From Albibacterium bauzanense (GTDB lineage: Bacteria; Bacteroidota; Bacteroidia; Sphingobacteriales; Sphingobacteriaceae), in contig NZ_SMGO01000003.1 of the NCBI RefSeq assembly GCF_004339765.1, positions 248,001 to 312,000 on the forward strand: a stretch of 64,000 nucleotides of DNA, in the 5' to 3' direction. Below are positions 16,462 through 27,359 of this stretch, one piece after another. Within the stretch, counting starts at the first letter, position 1, and each line of letters opens with the position of its first letter. The notes under the pieces were generated by a model, which was not told where the DNA came from, did not search any database, and saw only the letters and a program-made list of their open reading frames with translations. A program made the position numbers and the translations under genes.

Positions 16462-17676
16462 CTAGCCGATCTCTTTGTGCTGATCTAAATTAGGGAGAAA
16501 GCCTGCAATCAAACCCAGTAATGGCAAGAAAGAACATACATAGTACACATAGGATATACTAGTTAAATCAGCTAATTGTCCTAATAATGCAGAACCAATT
16601 CCTCCCATTCCAAAAGCAAATCCAAAAAACAGACCTGATACCATACCTATTTTTCCTGGTAAAAGCTCTTGAGCATACACCAGGATAGCTGAAAACGCAG
16701 AAGCAAGGATAAAACCGATAATTACTGAAAGGATGGTTGTCCAGAATAAATCAGCATAAGGAAGTGCCAATGCAAAAGGAGCAGCGCCTAGTATGGATGC
16801 CCATATTACATATTTTCTTCCTATCCGATCTCCTATCGGACCACCGACCATAGTTCCCGCAGCGACTGCAAATAGAAACATAAATAAATGTATCTGAGAT
16901 GCTTGTACAGACAAATTAAACTTATCTATTAAGTAGAATGTAAAATAGCTTGTGATACTAGAAAGGTAAAAATACTTTGAAAATATTAATAAAAGGAGAA
17001 TAACAACTGACCATATAACTGTCTTTCTGGGATAAGAAGATTTTTCAACTTCCACTTTATGTTTCTTTAAAACATGAGCACGTAAAGCCTTCGGCTTATA
17101 CCATCCTCCAATCCGGTATAATACAATTATTGCAATTAAAGCCGCCAGAGAAAAATAGATTACATTGAACTGTCCAAAGGGAGCAACGATAAGAGCTGCC
17201 AACAAGGGCCCGAAAGAGCTTCCAGCATTTCCTCCTACCTGAAAGATAGATTGTGCTAATCCTCTCTTGCCTCCAGAGGCAGCATGTGCCATCCTTGAAG
17301 CTTCTGGATGAAAAACTGATGAGCCTACACCAATAAGTCCCACAGAAAGCAATACAATAGGAAAACTGCCTGCCACAGAAAGAATAACCAAACCTATTAA
17401 GCTAAAGCCCATTCCAATAGGCAAAGCATAAGGAAAAGGCCTTTTATCAGTAAGATTACCTACAAGCGGCTGAAGAATAGAAGAGGACATCTGGAAAACC
17501 AGAGTTATTAATCCCACTTGTGTAAAGCTTAAAGAGAATGAATCTTTTACAAGTGGGTATATGGCGGGTATTAATGATTGAATAGTATCATTAAGCATAT
17601 GAGAAAAGCTGATCGCAAACAAGATCGGATAGACTGTTTGCGATGCTTTTCTGGAAGATATTGGATCTGATTCCAT
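16462..17676 (-). CDS. MFS transporter, fosmidomycin-resistance (Fsr) family
   Basis: This 404-residue protein has about 12 hydrophobic segments. The first helices HMLNDTIQSLIPAIYP and the loop GNLTDKRP match the Fsr branch of the major facilitator superfamily, as do SSVFHPEASRMAH and GNAGSSFGPLLAA in the following helices. A second half begins at the cytoplasmic loop near residue 205. It lies only 4 nt downstream of thrC and so is transcribed with threonine biosynthesis, which makes amino-acid or metabolite export a reasonable alternative to drug efflux (inference). Confidence 0.85.
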   Translation of the reverse strand: MESDPISSRKASQTVYPILFAISFSHMLNDTIQSLIPAIYPLVKDSFSLSFTQVGLITLVFQMSSSILQPLVGNLTDKRPFPYALPIGMGFSLIGLVILSVAGSFPIVLLSVGLIGVGSSVFHPEASRMAHAASGGKRGLAQSIFQVGGNAGSSFGPLLAALIVAPFGQFNVIYFSLAALIAIIVLYRIGGWYKPKALRAHVLKKHKVEVEKSSYPRKTVIWSVVILLLLIFSKYFYLSSITSYFTFYLIDKFNLSVQASQIHLFMFLFAVAAGTMVGGPIGDRIGRKYVIWASILGAAPFALALPYADLFWTTILSVIIGFILASAFSAILVYAQELLPGKIGMVSGLFFGFAFGMGGIGSALLGQLADLTSISYVYYVCSFLPLLGLIAGFLPNLDQHKEIG

Positions 17677-17680
17677 GACA

Positions 17681-18991
17681 TTAAGCCGGATAGTTCAAAA
17701 GGTAATTCTTAAACTCTGTATAACTAGTACTTAATAATTGTTTTTTCTGCTCTCTCTTTCTTAATTCATTTACGGATTCGGGAACCTTTATATTTTCACC
17801 AATTCCTTTTGGAAAAACGTCGGGGAATTTACAAGGATGCGCCGTAGAAAGAGCAACCAGTGCATAATCTCCAGGATTTTTAGAGCGATAAGCTTGACCA
17901 GCCAGCCAAGCAATCGCTGTATGCGGACAAACAATGTATTGATCTTTATAATAAACCTCTTCAATAGCAGCAGTAGTTTGCTTATCAGAATAAGTATCGG
18001 CTGTTAACTGCTTTTTAAGCGCGCTTATATCTTGATTGAATAAATCCATTATCCGATCCCAGTTACTCGGATTACCAACGTCCATAGCGTTTGACAGAGT
18101 TGCTATGGCAGTACGGGTTTCATAAGCTTCACCGCTTAAGAAACGAGGAACAACATCATTGGCATTTGTAGCTGCAATAAAGTGTTTAACAGGTAAACCC
18201 ATTCTTACTGCAAATAGACCAGCTGTCAGGTTTCCAAAGTTTCCACTAGGTACAGAGAAAACCACATCCTTTATACCTTGTTTTACCAATTGGCTATAAG
18301 CATAAAAGTAGTAGAAAGTTTGCGGAATAAGACGAGAAATATTGATAGAATTAGCAGAAGTTAAGTTAAGCTTTTCATTTAGGTCATCGTCATTAAATGC
18401 CTTTTTAACAAGAGCTTGGCAGTCATCAAAAGTACCGTCAATTTCTAATGCATGAATATTTGAATCATTGGTACATAATTGCAATTCCTGAATAGGACTT
18501 ACTTTCCCCTTTGGGAAAAGAATAGTTACCCTGGTATTAGGAACTCCTGTAAAACCCAATGCAACCGCTCCTCCTGTATCTCCGGATGTTGCAACCAGAA
18601 CATCTAGTGTCTGATTACTTTTTTCAGAGAAGTAAGCCATAACCCTGCTCATAAACCGAGCGCCGAAATCTTTAAAAGCCAATGATGGCCCTTGAAATAA
18701 TTCAAGAATATACGAACCATCCTTCAAAGCAACCAATGGAGCATCGAAGTTAACGGTTTCGTCAATAATTCTTTTAAGATCAGCAGAAGGGATATCATCC
18801 CCTATTATATTTTCAGCAACTTTAAAAGCAATCTCTGAAAAGCTATATTGATCAATATTTTTTATAAACTCTTCATCAAGTGTTGGTATAGATTCAGGCA
18901 TATAAAGCCCTTTATCTTTGGGTAAACTAGCAAATACGGCTTCACGAAAAGGAACAAATGATTGTTTGCTATTGGTACTATAAAATCGCAT
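17681..18991 (-). CDS. thrC: threonine synthase
   Basis: This 436-residue PLP enzyme turns O-phosphohomoserine into threonine. The N-terminus MRFYSTN, the PLP-lysine motif PSLAFKDFGARF, ATSGDTGGAVA for phosphate binding and SVPSGNFGNLTAG are typical of the longer type of threonine synthase. It is the third gene of the thrA-thrB-thrC operon, 26 nt after thrB. Confidence 0.95.
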   Translation of the reverse strand: MRFYSTNSKQSFVPFREAVFASLPKDKGLYMPESIPTLDEEFIKNIDQYSFSEIAFKVAENIIGDDIPSADLKRIIDETVNFDAPLVALKDGSYILELFQGPSLAFKDFGARFMSRVMAYFSEKSNQTLDVLVATSGDTGGAVALGFTGVPNTRVTILFPKGKVSPIQELQLCTNDSNIHALEIDGTFDDCQALVKKAFNDDDLNEKLNLTSANSINISRLIPQTFYYFYAYSQLVKQGIKDVVFSVPSGNFGNLTAGLFAVRMGLPVKHFIAATNANDVVPRFLSGEAYETRTAIATLSNAMDVGNPSNWDRIMDLFNQDISALKKQLTADTYSDKQTTAAIEEVYYKDQYIVCPHTAIAWLAGQAYRSKNPGDYALVALSTAHPCKFPDVFPKGIGENIKVPESVNELRKREQKKQLLSTSYTEFKNYLLNYPA

Positions 18992-19017
18992 AACGAATAT
19001 ATAATTAATGTAGAATA

Positions 19018-19995
19018 TTAAATTTCTTTAGGTCCATCACTATTAATGGACGATACGTAAGTATTACACTCAATGCCATGAGCATTCAAATGTTTGCTGA
19101 TTTTATGGCTAATTTCCTGGGCCAACTCTCTATTGGTTGTAAAAGAAAATACGGAAGGCCCTGATCCTGAAATACCAAAACTAAGAGCTCCGGCAGACAT
19201 CGCTATTTTACGCATTTCATAAAATTCCGGAATTAATATAGCACGAGTAGGTTCAATTAGAACATCTTCCATACTTCGGCTGATTAAGTCATAATCTTCC
19301 ATAAAGAGACCGCTTACCAAACCTGCAATATTTCCCCATTGCTGTACTGCATCTTTCAACAAAACCTTCTTACGGATCATTTCACGAGCAGCCCTTGTAG
19401 GAACATCAACATGAGGAAAGATAACTGAACAATATAGGTTCGCGGGAACCGGCAAATGTATGACATCCAAGGGCTCATAGCTTCTAACTAATGTAAAGCC
19501 TCCTAACAAAGAAGGAGCAACGTTATCTGCATGCGGATAACCACAAGCCAGTTCTTCACCCTTCATAGCCAAAGGCAAAAGTTCTCTTTGAGAAATAGGT
19601 TGCCCTAGCAATTGATTAATAGCATAAAGTCCGGCGACAGTACTTGCAGCGCTTGATCCCAAACCACTACCTATTGGCATATGTTTAAAAAGTTCAATCT
19701 CTACACCAATATCATTTCTCCCAATTAATTCCAAATAGTTCTGAACTGAAGCACTTACTGTATTCTTTTCGGCAGCCCAGGGTAAACGGCCATCGTCGCC
19801 CTGAATATTAACAATTTTAACGCCTGCTTCTTTTGTTCTGCGCATAATTACTTCATCACCCGGTTCATCTAAAGCAAAACCCAGAATATCATAACCGCAA
19901 ATTACATTCGCAACAGTCGCAGGTGCAAATACACGCACCTCCTCTTTTAATTGTTTACCTACATGCGGTAAAGCCTTACTTTCTACAGATTCCAT
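19018..19995 (-). CDS. thrB: homoserine kinase
   Basis: The 325-residue GHMP-family kinase phosphorylates homoserine. The ATP motif PIGSGLGSSAAST lies near residue 107-119, and SFGISGSGPSVFSF is the third GHMP motif. The N-terminus VFAPATVANVICGYDILGFAL is the usual GHMP entry. It lies 12 nt after thrA. Confidence 0.95.
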   Translation of the reverse strand: MESVESKALPHVGKQLKEEVRVFAPATVANVICGYDILGFALDEPGDEVIMRRTKEAGVKIVNIQGDDGRLPWAAEKNTVSASVQNYLELIGRNDIGVEIELFKHMPIGSGLGSSAASTVAGLYAINQLLGQPISQRELLPLAMKGEELACGYPHADNVAPSLLGGFTLVRSYEPLDVIHLPVPANLYCSVIFPHVDVPTRAAREMIRKKVLLKDAVQQWGNIAGLVSGLFMEDYDLISRSMEDVLIEPTRAILIPEFYEMRKIAMSAGALSFGISGSGPSVFSFTTNRELAQEISHKISKHLNAHGIECNTYVSSINSDGPKEI

Positions 19996-20007
19996 TATTT
20001 ATTATCT

Positions 20008-22461
20008 TTATGCATTATGACCTACATTCACTAACTCTGCGAATACGCCCGCAGCTGTAACCTCTGCCCCCGCTCCTGGGCCTTTTACTACCAACGGTCT
20101 GTGGAAGTAGCGTTCAGTTGTAAACGATATTATATTATCACTTCCGGACAAGGTAAAGAACGGATGATTACTATCTACAAGAGCCAAACTAATATTGACT
20201 TTGCCGTTCTCTAACTTACCAATGTAACGAATAGCCTTATTCTCTGCTGCAGCTTTATCTTTCAACGCCTTAAAATGATCTTCAGAAGCTTTCAACTCTG
20301 CATAAAAATCATCTACAGATGATGCATTAAGACAATTATCTGGTAAAATATTTTCCAATTGAACATCTTCAGGCTCTAAAATCAATCCCGAATCACGTGC
20401 CAAAATTAAGAACTTTCTCATAAAATCAGAACCTTTTAAATCATCACGTGGATCAGGTTCAGTAAAGCCTAACTCTTGTGCAGTTTTCACTACTTCATAA
20501 AAAGTTTTATCACCATGATAATTATTGAAGATATAAGAAATTGTGCCCGATAAGATAGCTTCAATACTGATAATCTGATCACCACTTGTCATCAAATCCT
20601 TAAGCGTTCTTACAATAGGAAGTCCGGCACCAACGTTCGTTTCATAAAAGAAATCTACACCGTGTTTTCGTGCGCATTCACGTAGAGAACGATAGCGTTC
20701 ATATTTACCAGAGTTTGCAAGTTTATTGCAAGTAACTAATGAAATATTTGAACTAAAAACATCTTCATAAAAACGAACCGGAGCTTCGCTTGCAGTATTA
20801 TCAAGCAATACACAGTTGGGTAAGTTAAAGTCTTTCATTCTGGAAATAAAGCTTTCTAGATCTGCTTTTTCTCCCTCTCCTTCCAATGTATCTTTCCAAT
20901 TACCCAAGTCTATTCCATCGACATCAAAATACATTTTACGACTATTGCTCATACCTATCATTTTCAATTCTATATCATTATTCTCTTGCAAGAACAAATG
21001 TTGTTTTTGAATTTGATTGAACAATGTCGAACTGATGTTTCCAGTACCTAAACAAAAAACATGAAGTGTAGTTTTTAATACAGAGAAGAATGCATCATGA
21101 ACAGCATTTAAAGCTTTTGACAGATCGGTATGCGATATAATTACCGAGATATTGTATTCAGAAGAACCTTGTGCAATTGCGCGCACATTTATACCATTTC
21201 TTCCCATTGCATAAAACAACTTACCCGATATCCCTGGAGTTTGCTTCATCTTTTCACCAACAATAGCCAAAACAGACAGATTTTCTTCGAGCTCAGGAAC
21301 ATTGATTTTTTCAGCAGCAATCTCTAACTCAAATTCACTCTCTATAATTCTTTTAGCTTGCAAAGCATCCTCAGGATGAACTGCAAAGGTTATACTATGT
21401 TCTGAAGATGACTGCGTAATTAAAATAACATTAATGCTATTCTGAGCCAAGAGTGTAAATAACTTTCCACTAAAGCCCGCTTTCCCAATCATGCCACTTC
21501 CGCTGAGATTCAATATACTAACTCTATCAATAGAAGAGATTCCTTTAATTGGAAATATAGAATGACCACTATCACGCTGAATAACAGTTCCTGCAAAAGC
21601 AGGATTAAAGGAATTCTTGATTATAATAGGGATATCTTTCAGGAACGCAGGCATCATGGTAGGTGGATATATCACCTTAGCACCAAAATAAGATAGCTCC
21701 ATTGCTTCTGTGTAAGATAATATGGGCAATGAAAAAGCTTTCTTAACAATCCGTGGATCGGCAGTCAACATACCATCAACATCTGTCCATATCTCTACTT
21801 GTTCTGCATCTAGTGCGGCACCAAAAATAGCAGCTGTATAATCACTTCCTCCTCTTCCTAATGTAGTTATTTTACCGGCAGCATTAGATCCAATAAAACC
21901 AGTTACAAAAAACATCTTTCCTGGATTATTTTCCCTAAAAGCTCTGATTAGGTTTCCAGATTCCAGGGCCTTTACGCGTGCATTTCCAAAACTACTATCT
22001 GTTTTAATCAAGTCGCTTGCATCTACAACCATCGTATCAGGAAAATATTGTGCAGCAACATGGCTAACCAGAAGTACCGAACAACGTTCTCCATAACTTA
22101 AGATACGATCTTTCGTTTGCAGGCTCAATTCCTGCAAAGTGAATACCCCTTGCAATAAATCTTCAAGTTCGTTGAGATAGATTTTAAGCTGTGTATAAAC
22201 CGGATTCTGACCACGAACCGCGATTAGTTGTTTTACCACGTTGAAATGCAGGTTTTCTAAGGCTGTTAAATCACTTGCAAAATTAATCCCAACTGCAGCA
22301 CCTTCGGCCATCTTTGAAAGTAGATTAGTTACTCCTTGCATGGCTGAAAGAACAATAATCGGTCTTTCTTCCAAGCTATCAATATCCTTCAATATTTTCA
22401 TTAAACGGCTAATACTTTCTACTGAGCCGACAGAACTACCTCCAAATTTCAGTACTTTCAT
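20008..22461 (-). CDS. thrA: bifunctional aspartate kinase / homoserine dehydrogenase I
   Basis: The 817 residues combine an aspartokinase (KFGGSSVGS at the N-terminus, TLGRGGSDYTA for ATP), two ACT-like regulatory segments (about 310-460), and a homoserine dehydrogenase with a Rossmann motif HVFCLGTGNIS and the catalytic region LKGSDFMRKFLILAR. It provides the first and third steps of threonine synthesis. The length and order match E. coli ThrA. It is preceded by a leader with an Ile/Thr codon run and a terminator, so it is probably controlled by attenuation. Confidence 0.96.
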   Translation of the reverse strand: MKVLKFGGSSVGSVESISRLMKILKDIDSLEERPIIVLSAMQGVTNLLSKMAEGAAVGINFASDLTALENLHFNVVKQLIAVRGQNPVYTQLKIYLNELEDLLQGVFTLQELSLQTKDRILSYGERCSVLLVSHVAAQYFPDTMVVDASDLIKTDSSFGNARVKALESGNLIRAFRENNPGKMFFVTGFIGSNAAGKITTLGRGGSDYTAAIFGAALDAEQVEIWTDVDGMLTADPRIVKKAFSLPILSYTEAMELSYFGAKVIYPPTMMPAFLKDIPIIIKNSFNPAFAGTVIQRDSGHSIFPIKGISSIDRVSILNLSGSGMIGKAGFSGKLFTLLAQNSINVILITQSSSEHSITFAVHPEDALQAKRIIESEFELEIAAEKINVPELEENLSVLAIVGEKMKQTPGISGKLFYAMGRNGINVRAIAQGSSEYNISVIISHTDLSKALNAVHDAFFSVLKTTLHVFCLGTGNISSTLFNQIQKQHLFLQENNDIELKMIGMSNSRKMYFDVDGIDLGNWKDTLEGEGEKADLESFISRMKDFNLPNCVLLDNTASEAPVRFYEDVFSSNISLVTCNKLANSGKYERYRSLRECARKHGVDFFYETNVGAGLPIVRTLKDLMTSGDQIISIEAILSGTISYIFNNYHGDKTFYEVVKTAQELGFTEPDPRDDLKGSDFMRKFLILARDSGLILEPEDVQLENILPDNCLNASSVDDFYAELKASEDHFKALKDKAAAENKAIRYIGKLENGKVNISLALVDSNHPFFTLSGSDNIISFTTERYFHRPLVVKGPGAGAEVTAAGVFAELVNVGHNA

Positions 22462-22519
22462 TATTTCTATATTACAAGTGTATTTTGTTTTTTATCCTAA
22501 TCTTAATAATCTAATAAAC

Positions 22520-22553
22520 AAAAAAGCGCCTCCCTGTGTAGAGGAAGGCGCTT
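22520..22553 (-). terminator. attenuator terminator in the thr leader
   Basis: On the minus strand AAGCGCCTTCCT (22553-22542) pairs with AGGGAGGCGCTT (22535-22524) around CTACAC, with one G-U pair, and is followed by a T run. It stands before thrA rather than after a gene, about 58 nt upstream of the ATG, as expected for an attenuator. An upstream GAGGGGG (22598-22592) can pair with CCTTCCTC (22548-22541) and would open it. Confidence 0.8.
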
Positions 22554-22572
22554 CTGTTTATAGTATGCTTTA

Positions 22573-22656
22573 TTACATCACAACATTACTGCCCCCTCGG
22601 TTATTAATAATACCGGTGGTAATAATAATGGATGTGATAATTGAATTAAATCTCAC
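22573..22656 (-). CDS. candidate thr leader peptide, 27 aa, GTG start
   Basis: On the minus strand a frame opening at GTG 22656 and stopping at 22573 encodes 27 residues. It contains the run Ile-Ile-Thr-Ser-Ile-Ile-Ile-Thr-Thr-Gly-Ile-Ile, that is, seven Ile and three Thr codons in twelve. E. coli thrL has the same composition and also ends its run in TTG. The start lies about 13 nt after a predicted transcript start, and the antiterminator segment GAGGGGG follows directly in the mRNA. No ATG precedes the run in frame. The coding claim is therefore by composition and position only. Confidence 0.6.
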   Translation of the reverse strand: MRFNSIITSIIITTGIINNRGGSNVVM

Positions 22657-22675
22657 GTTCTTTTGTAAATTTTAT

Positions 22676-22706
22676 CAAAGTAACTGTATAATTTTTAAAA
22701 TTGCAA
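22676..22706 (-). promoter_or_regulatory. candidate thr operon promoter
   Basis: On the minus strand TTG (22706-22704), a 20-nt spacer and TTACTTTG (22683-22676) form a -33/-7 pair with one mismatch to TAnnTTTG. The start would fall near 22669, just before the leader peptide. Confidence 0.5.
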
Positions 22707-22735
22707 GGAATAAGTTAAAAAAACTATCATTTCAC

Positions 22736-23494
22736 TTAATTATCAGTAAATATTCTTCGTTTCAAAAAATAAAGCTTGTATCGTATCAAATCATAGAACA
22801 AAGTAATAATCAAAAAGAAGGATGCTATAAGCAAAGTCTTCAGTTCATAATATTTGAAAAGGAAACCTCCTACAATACAACCAATAAAGAAAAACAAGAT
22901 GATGGCCACCCTTAAATAGATACTCTGTTTCAGCCTCTTTACTTCAGAAGGAGCCCGATAAAATATAAGTTGAGCCAACTCTATTCCCAAATCTGTAAAC
23001 AAGCCTGTTAAGTGAGTTGTCCTAACAATAGATTTAGACACCTGTGTAACCAATGAATTCTGAACACCCATCGCAAATAAGAGCGCTGATACTATTATAT
23101 GTACATTATTTCCAGTGGTACCGTAAAAATAGCTATATACCCATACTAAAATCAAAACAAGGATCTCCACTATCATTGGTGGTAAGGCAGGCGAAAAATT
23201 TGATTTACTTCGTGAGGTAATTTCCGTTAACAAACCCGACAAAAACGAACCGAACAGAAAACATAGCACATACAATATAAAAACAAAGGCAAGTGTATAG
23301 TTTTCTAAAACCATCTCTTCTGCAAAAAACGCAAAATGGCCCGTAACGTTCGTTGTTAATGTTTTCACAGAAAAAACACCACAGATATTTACCATACCAG
23401 CAACGAAAGATAATAAGGTTGCTAATCGAAGGTTATGAGCAAGAGTTCTTCCCTTTCCATGATGACGAAACATATAACGATGCTTTTTATCCAA
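22736..23494 (-). CDS. DUF1275 (YoaK-like) membrane protein
   Basis: The 252 residues have about six to seven hydrophobic helices. The first contains LLSFVAGMVNICGVFSV and the motif TTNVTGHFAFFAE, which are typical of the YoaK/DUF1275 family; a later NSLVTQVSKSIVRTTHLTGLFTDLGIEL segment is its second signature. The family's function is unknown. It stands alone on the minus strand, upstream of the thr leader, without an obvious terminator between. Confidence 0.8.
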   Translation of the reverse strand: MDKKHRYMFRHHGKGRTLAHNLRLATLLSFVAGMVNICGVFSVKTLTTNVTGHFAFFAEEMVLENYTLAFVFILYVLCFLFGSFLSGLLTEITSRSKSNFSPALPPMIVEILVLILVWVYSYFYGTTGNNVHIIVSALLFAMGVQNSLVTQVSKSIVRTTHLTGLFTDLGIELAQLIFYRAPSEVKRLKQSIYLRVAIILFFFIGCIVGGFLFKYYELKTLLIASFFLIITLFYDLIRYKLYFLKRRIFTDN

Positions 23495-23520
23495 AAATAC
23501 AATTTATTGGCCCGATCTGC

Positions 23521-23603
23521 ATTTAATTATAATTAAATCATTTATGATTCATAATTTCACTTAATATTGAACTTATGAAACCATCATGAGTTCATAAAAC
23601 TCA
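23521..23603. promoter_or_regulatory. two palindromes in the region between the DUF1275 gene and nagA
   Basis: ATTTAATTATAATTAAAT (23521-23538) is a perfect 18-bp palindrome and TGAGTT-N5-AACTCA (23587-23603) a perfect inverted repeat. They lie in the 160-bp gap between divergent genes and may be operators. The first is low-complexity A/T sequence. Confidence 0.3.
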
Positions 23604-23654
23604 CATTAGAGGCAAATGAATATTCATAACTTCGTCTCTTAAGAAATCACTCTG

Positions 23655-24769
23655 ATGAAAACATTATTTATAAACGGAACTATTTTATTTGAAAATAAAT
23701 TCCATAATAATCTGACAGTTGTTGTAGCTAACAATAAGATAGACAGCATTTATCGAACAGAGAAAGGTAAACAGCCCTTAGAGCAATTTAAAGTTATTGA
23801 TTTAGAAGGCGATTACCTGGTTCCAGGTCTTATCGACTTGCAGTTATATGGAACTGGGGATAATTTCTTTGGTGGAGAACCTAGTATTCAAAATCTTGAA
23901 AATTTAGAAAATGATTTAATCCAACAAGGCATTTGTGGCTTTTTAGCAACAATCGCGACCAATACTGATGATATTGTCTTAAAAGCTATTGAAACAGCGA
24001 AGGCCTTTCGTCTTAAAAGTAAAGGAGCCTTTTTAGGTTTACATCTTGAAGGACCTTTTCTGAACCCAATAAAAAAAGGAGCACATCCAGAATCATTAAT
24101 AAGAAAGGCTCAATTAAAGGAAGTAGAACATTGGCTTGAACTTGCTAAGGGAGAGATTAAAATGATGACTATTGCACCAGAACTTCAGGATGAGGAGGTT
24201 TTAAAATTATTACAAGATAACCATGTAACTTTATCAGTTGGACATAGCAATGCTAGTTACCAGGAGGCTAACGGCTTCTTAAATAAACAGGTCACAACTG
24301 CAACTCATTTATTTAACGCAATGCCTTCACTCCATCACAGAGAACCCGGTTTAATTCTATCTATTTTTGAAAAACAATCTTTTGCAAGTATTATTCCAGA
24401 TGGTATTCATGTAAGTTATCCTATGATCGCTTTAGCAAAACGCGAGTTAGGTAAAAAACTTTTTATTATTACAGATGCGGTCGCTTCTTCTACAAGCGGG
24501 ATCTATAAACACCAAAAGAAAATCGATCATTATGAAACTCCAGAAGGCATTCTATCTGGTTCAGCAATAACTTTATTAGAAGGAGTGAGAAACTGCATTA
24601 AAAATGTAGGAATAGAACCTTCAGAAGCGTTTGCGATGGCTTCTCAAATCCCAGCACAAGTTATCGGTATAGAAAATGAGCTAGGCAGTATTGCTATTGA
24701 CAGAAAGGCAAATTTATTAAGGGTCGATAAAAATTTCGAACTGAAAGAAGTTTGGTTTACTTTTACAGC

Positions 24770-24773
<4 letters not shown>
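23655..24773 (+). CDS. nagA: N-acetylglucosamine-6-phosphate deacetylase
   Basis: The amidohydrolase has 372 residues and makes glucosamine-6-phosphate and acetate, in the recycling of peptidoglycan or chitin sugars. Recognised: the entry VPGLIDLQLYG, metal-binding GLHLEGPFLNP, SVGHSNASYQEA, ATHLFNAMPSLHHREPG and the catalytic Asp in FIITDAVASS. No nagB or sugar kinase is adjacent. Its stop overlaps the helicase start in ATGA (24770-24773). Confidence 0.93.
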
Positions 24774-26447
<1,674 letters not shown>

Positions 26448-27314
26448 TTAAGCCATTTTAGGGACTTTAAGATCCAGGTCAAACCTCTTATTAAGTTTCT
26501 CAATGAAATAAGCTGAAAGTAAAGGAGACTCCTTTTCAACGTTCTGGTGCACAAAAAAATGTAATGACTCCAGACCTTCTGCCCTCCACTGTTCTATTCT
26601 TTCTAACCAATCGTCCAATCGAGTATAATCACTCGCATGATTTGCTCCAACATAACGAACAAATGCTTTCGGACTGGTTAAACGCATATGCAATAAGTCT
26701 CTTCTGCCAGCCGTATCTACAATAATAGGAGTTGTATTCTCTGATCTGAACAGCTCAAACACTTTATCAGTTACTGTCAAGTCACTAAACCATTCACTAT
26801 TTCTCAATTCTACTGCCAATGGAATTACTTTAGGATATTCTTTCACAAACTTCTCTAAACGACCATAATCCTGTGGTTTAAAATTATCATGCACCTGAAG
26901 AAAGCTTATCCCTAAACGGTCTTCGAAATTACTGATCGCATCACAAAATTCAGTTACTTTATCTTCAACATTGCTAAGCCTTCCAAAATGACTGATAGCA
27001 TTATTTACCTTTGGATAGAATTTAAAACCTTTCGATGTCTTATCTCTCCAAACCCGCACTTGCTCAGAACTTGGTGTTTTGTAAAATGTAGCATTTAATT
27101 CAATCGAGTTAAACTGCGTAGCATAATAAGTTAATTCATCTTTATTGCCTCGCGGATAAAAACCTTTCAGATCCTGCTTGTTCCACTTTGCACATCCCAC
27201 ATAAACTTCAAAAGATTTCTTATTGCCTGATGCAAGATTCTTCTTAGTATCTGCATGATCCTTCGGTAAGGTAAAATCTATCTCTCCCGGGTTTTCTATT
27301 TGACCAAAATTCAT
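26448..27314 (-). CDS. DUF72 family protein (YecE-like)
   Basis: The protein has 288 residues. The conserved beginning YVGCAKWNKQDLKGFYP and the motifs FNSIELNATFYKTP, KVNNAISH and PLAVELRNSEW mark a DUF72 TIM barrel. The function is unknown. The C-terminal FFVHQNVEKESPLLSAYFIEKLNK end is typical. Its stop codon directly abuts the stop of the converging YccF gene, with no spacer. Confidence 0.88.
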   Translation of the reverse strand: MNFGQIENPGEIDFTLPKDHADTKKNLASGNKKSFEVYVGCAKWNKQDLKGFYPRGNKDELTYYATQFNSIELNATFYKTPSSEQVRVWRDKTSKGFKFYPKVNNAISHFGRLSNVEDKVTEFCDAISNFEDRLGISFLQVHDNFKPQDYGRLEKFVKEYPKVIPLAVELRNSEWFSDLTVTDKVFELFRSENTTPIIVDTAGRRDLLHMRLTSPKAFVRYVGANHASDYTRLDDWLERIEQWRAEGLESLHFFVHQNVEKESPLLSAYFIEKLNKRFDLDLKVPKMA

Positions 27315-27359
27315 ATAAAAACTATTAAATAAGCAACGTTCTATAAAGATTATTCAATC

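Noticed and set aside
16462-17676. Drug-resistance pump (fosmidomycin)
   Set aside because: Membership in the Fsr family is clear, but coupling to thrC makes a metabolic export role as likely. Resistance is not claimed.
22241-22915. Long open frame on the plus strand across the thr leader
   Set aside because: It runs antisense to the thrA start, the attenuator and the DUF1275 end. It has no recognisable domain and would destroy a well-supported leader.
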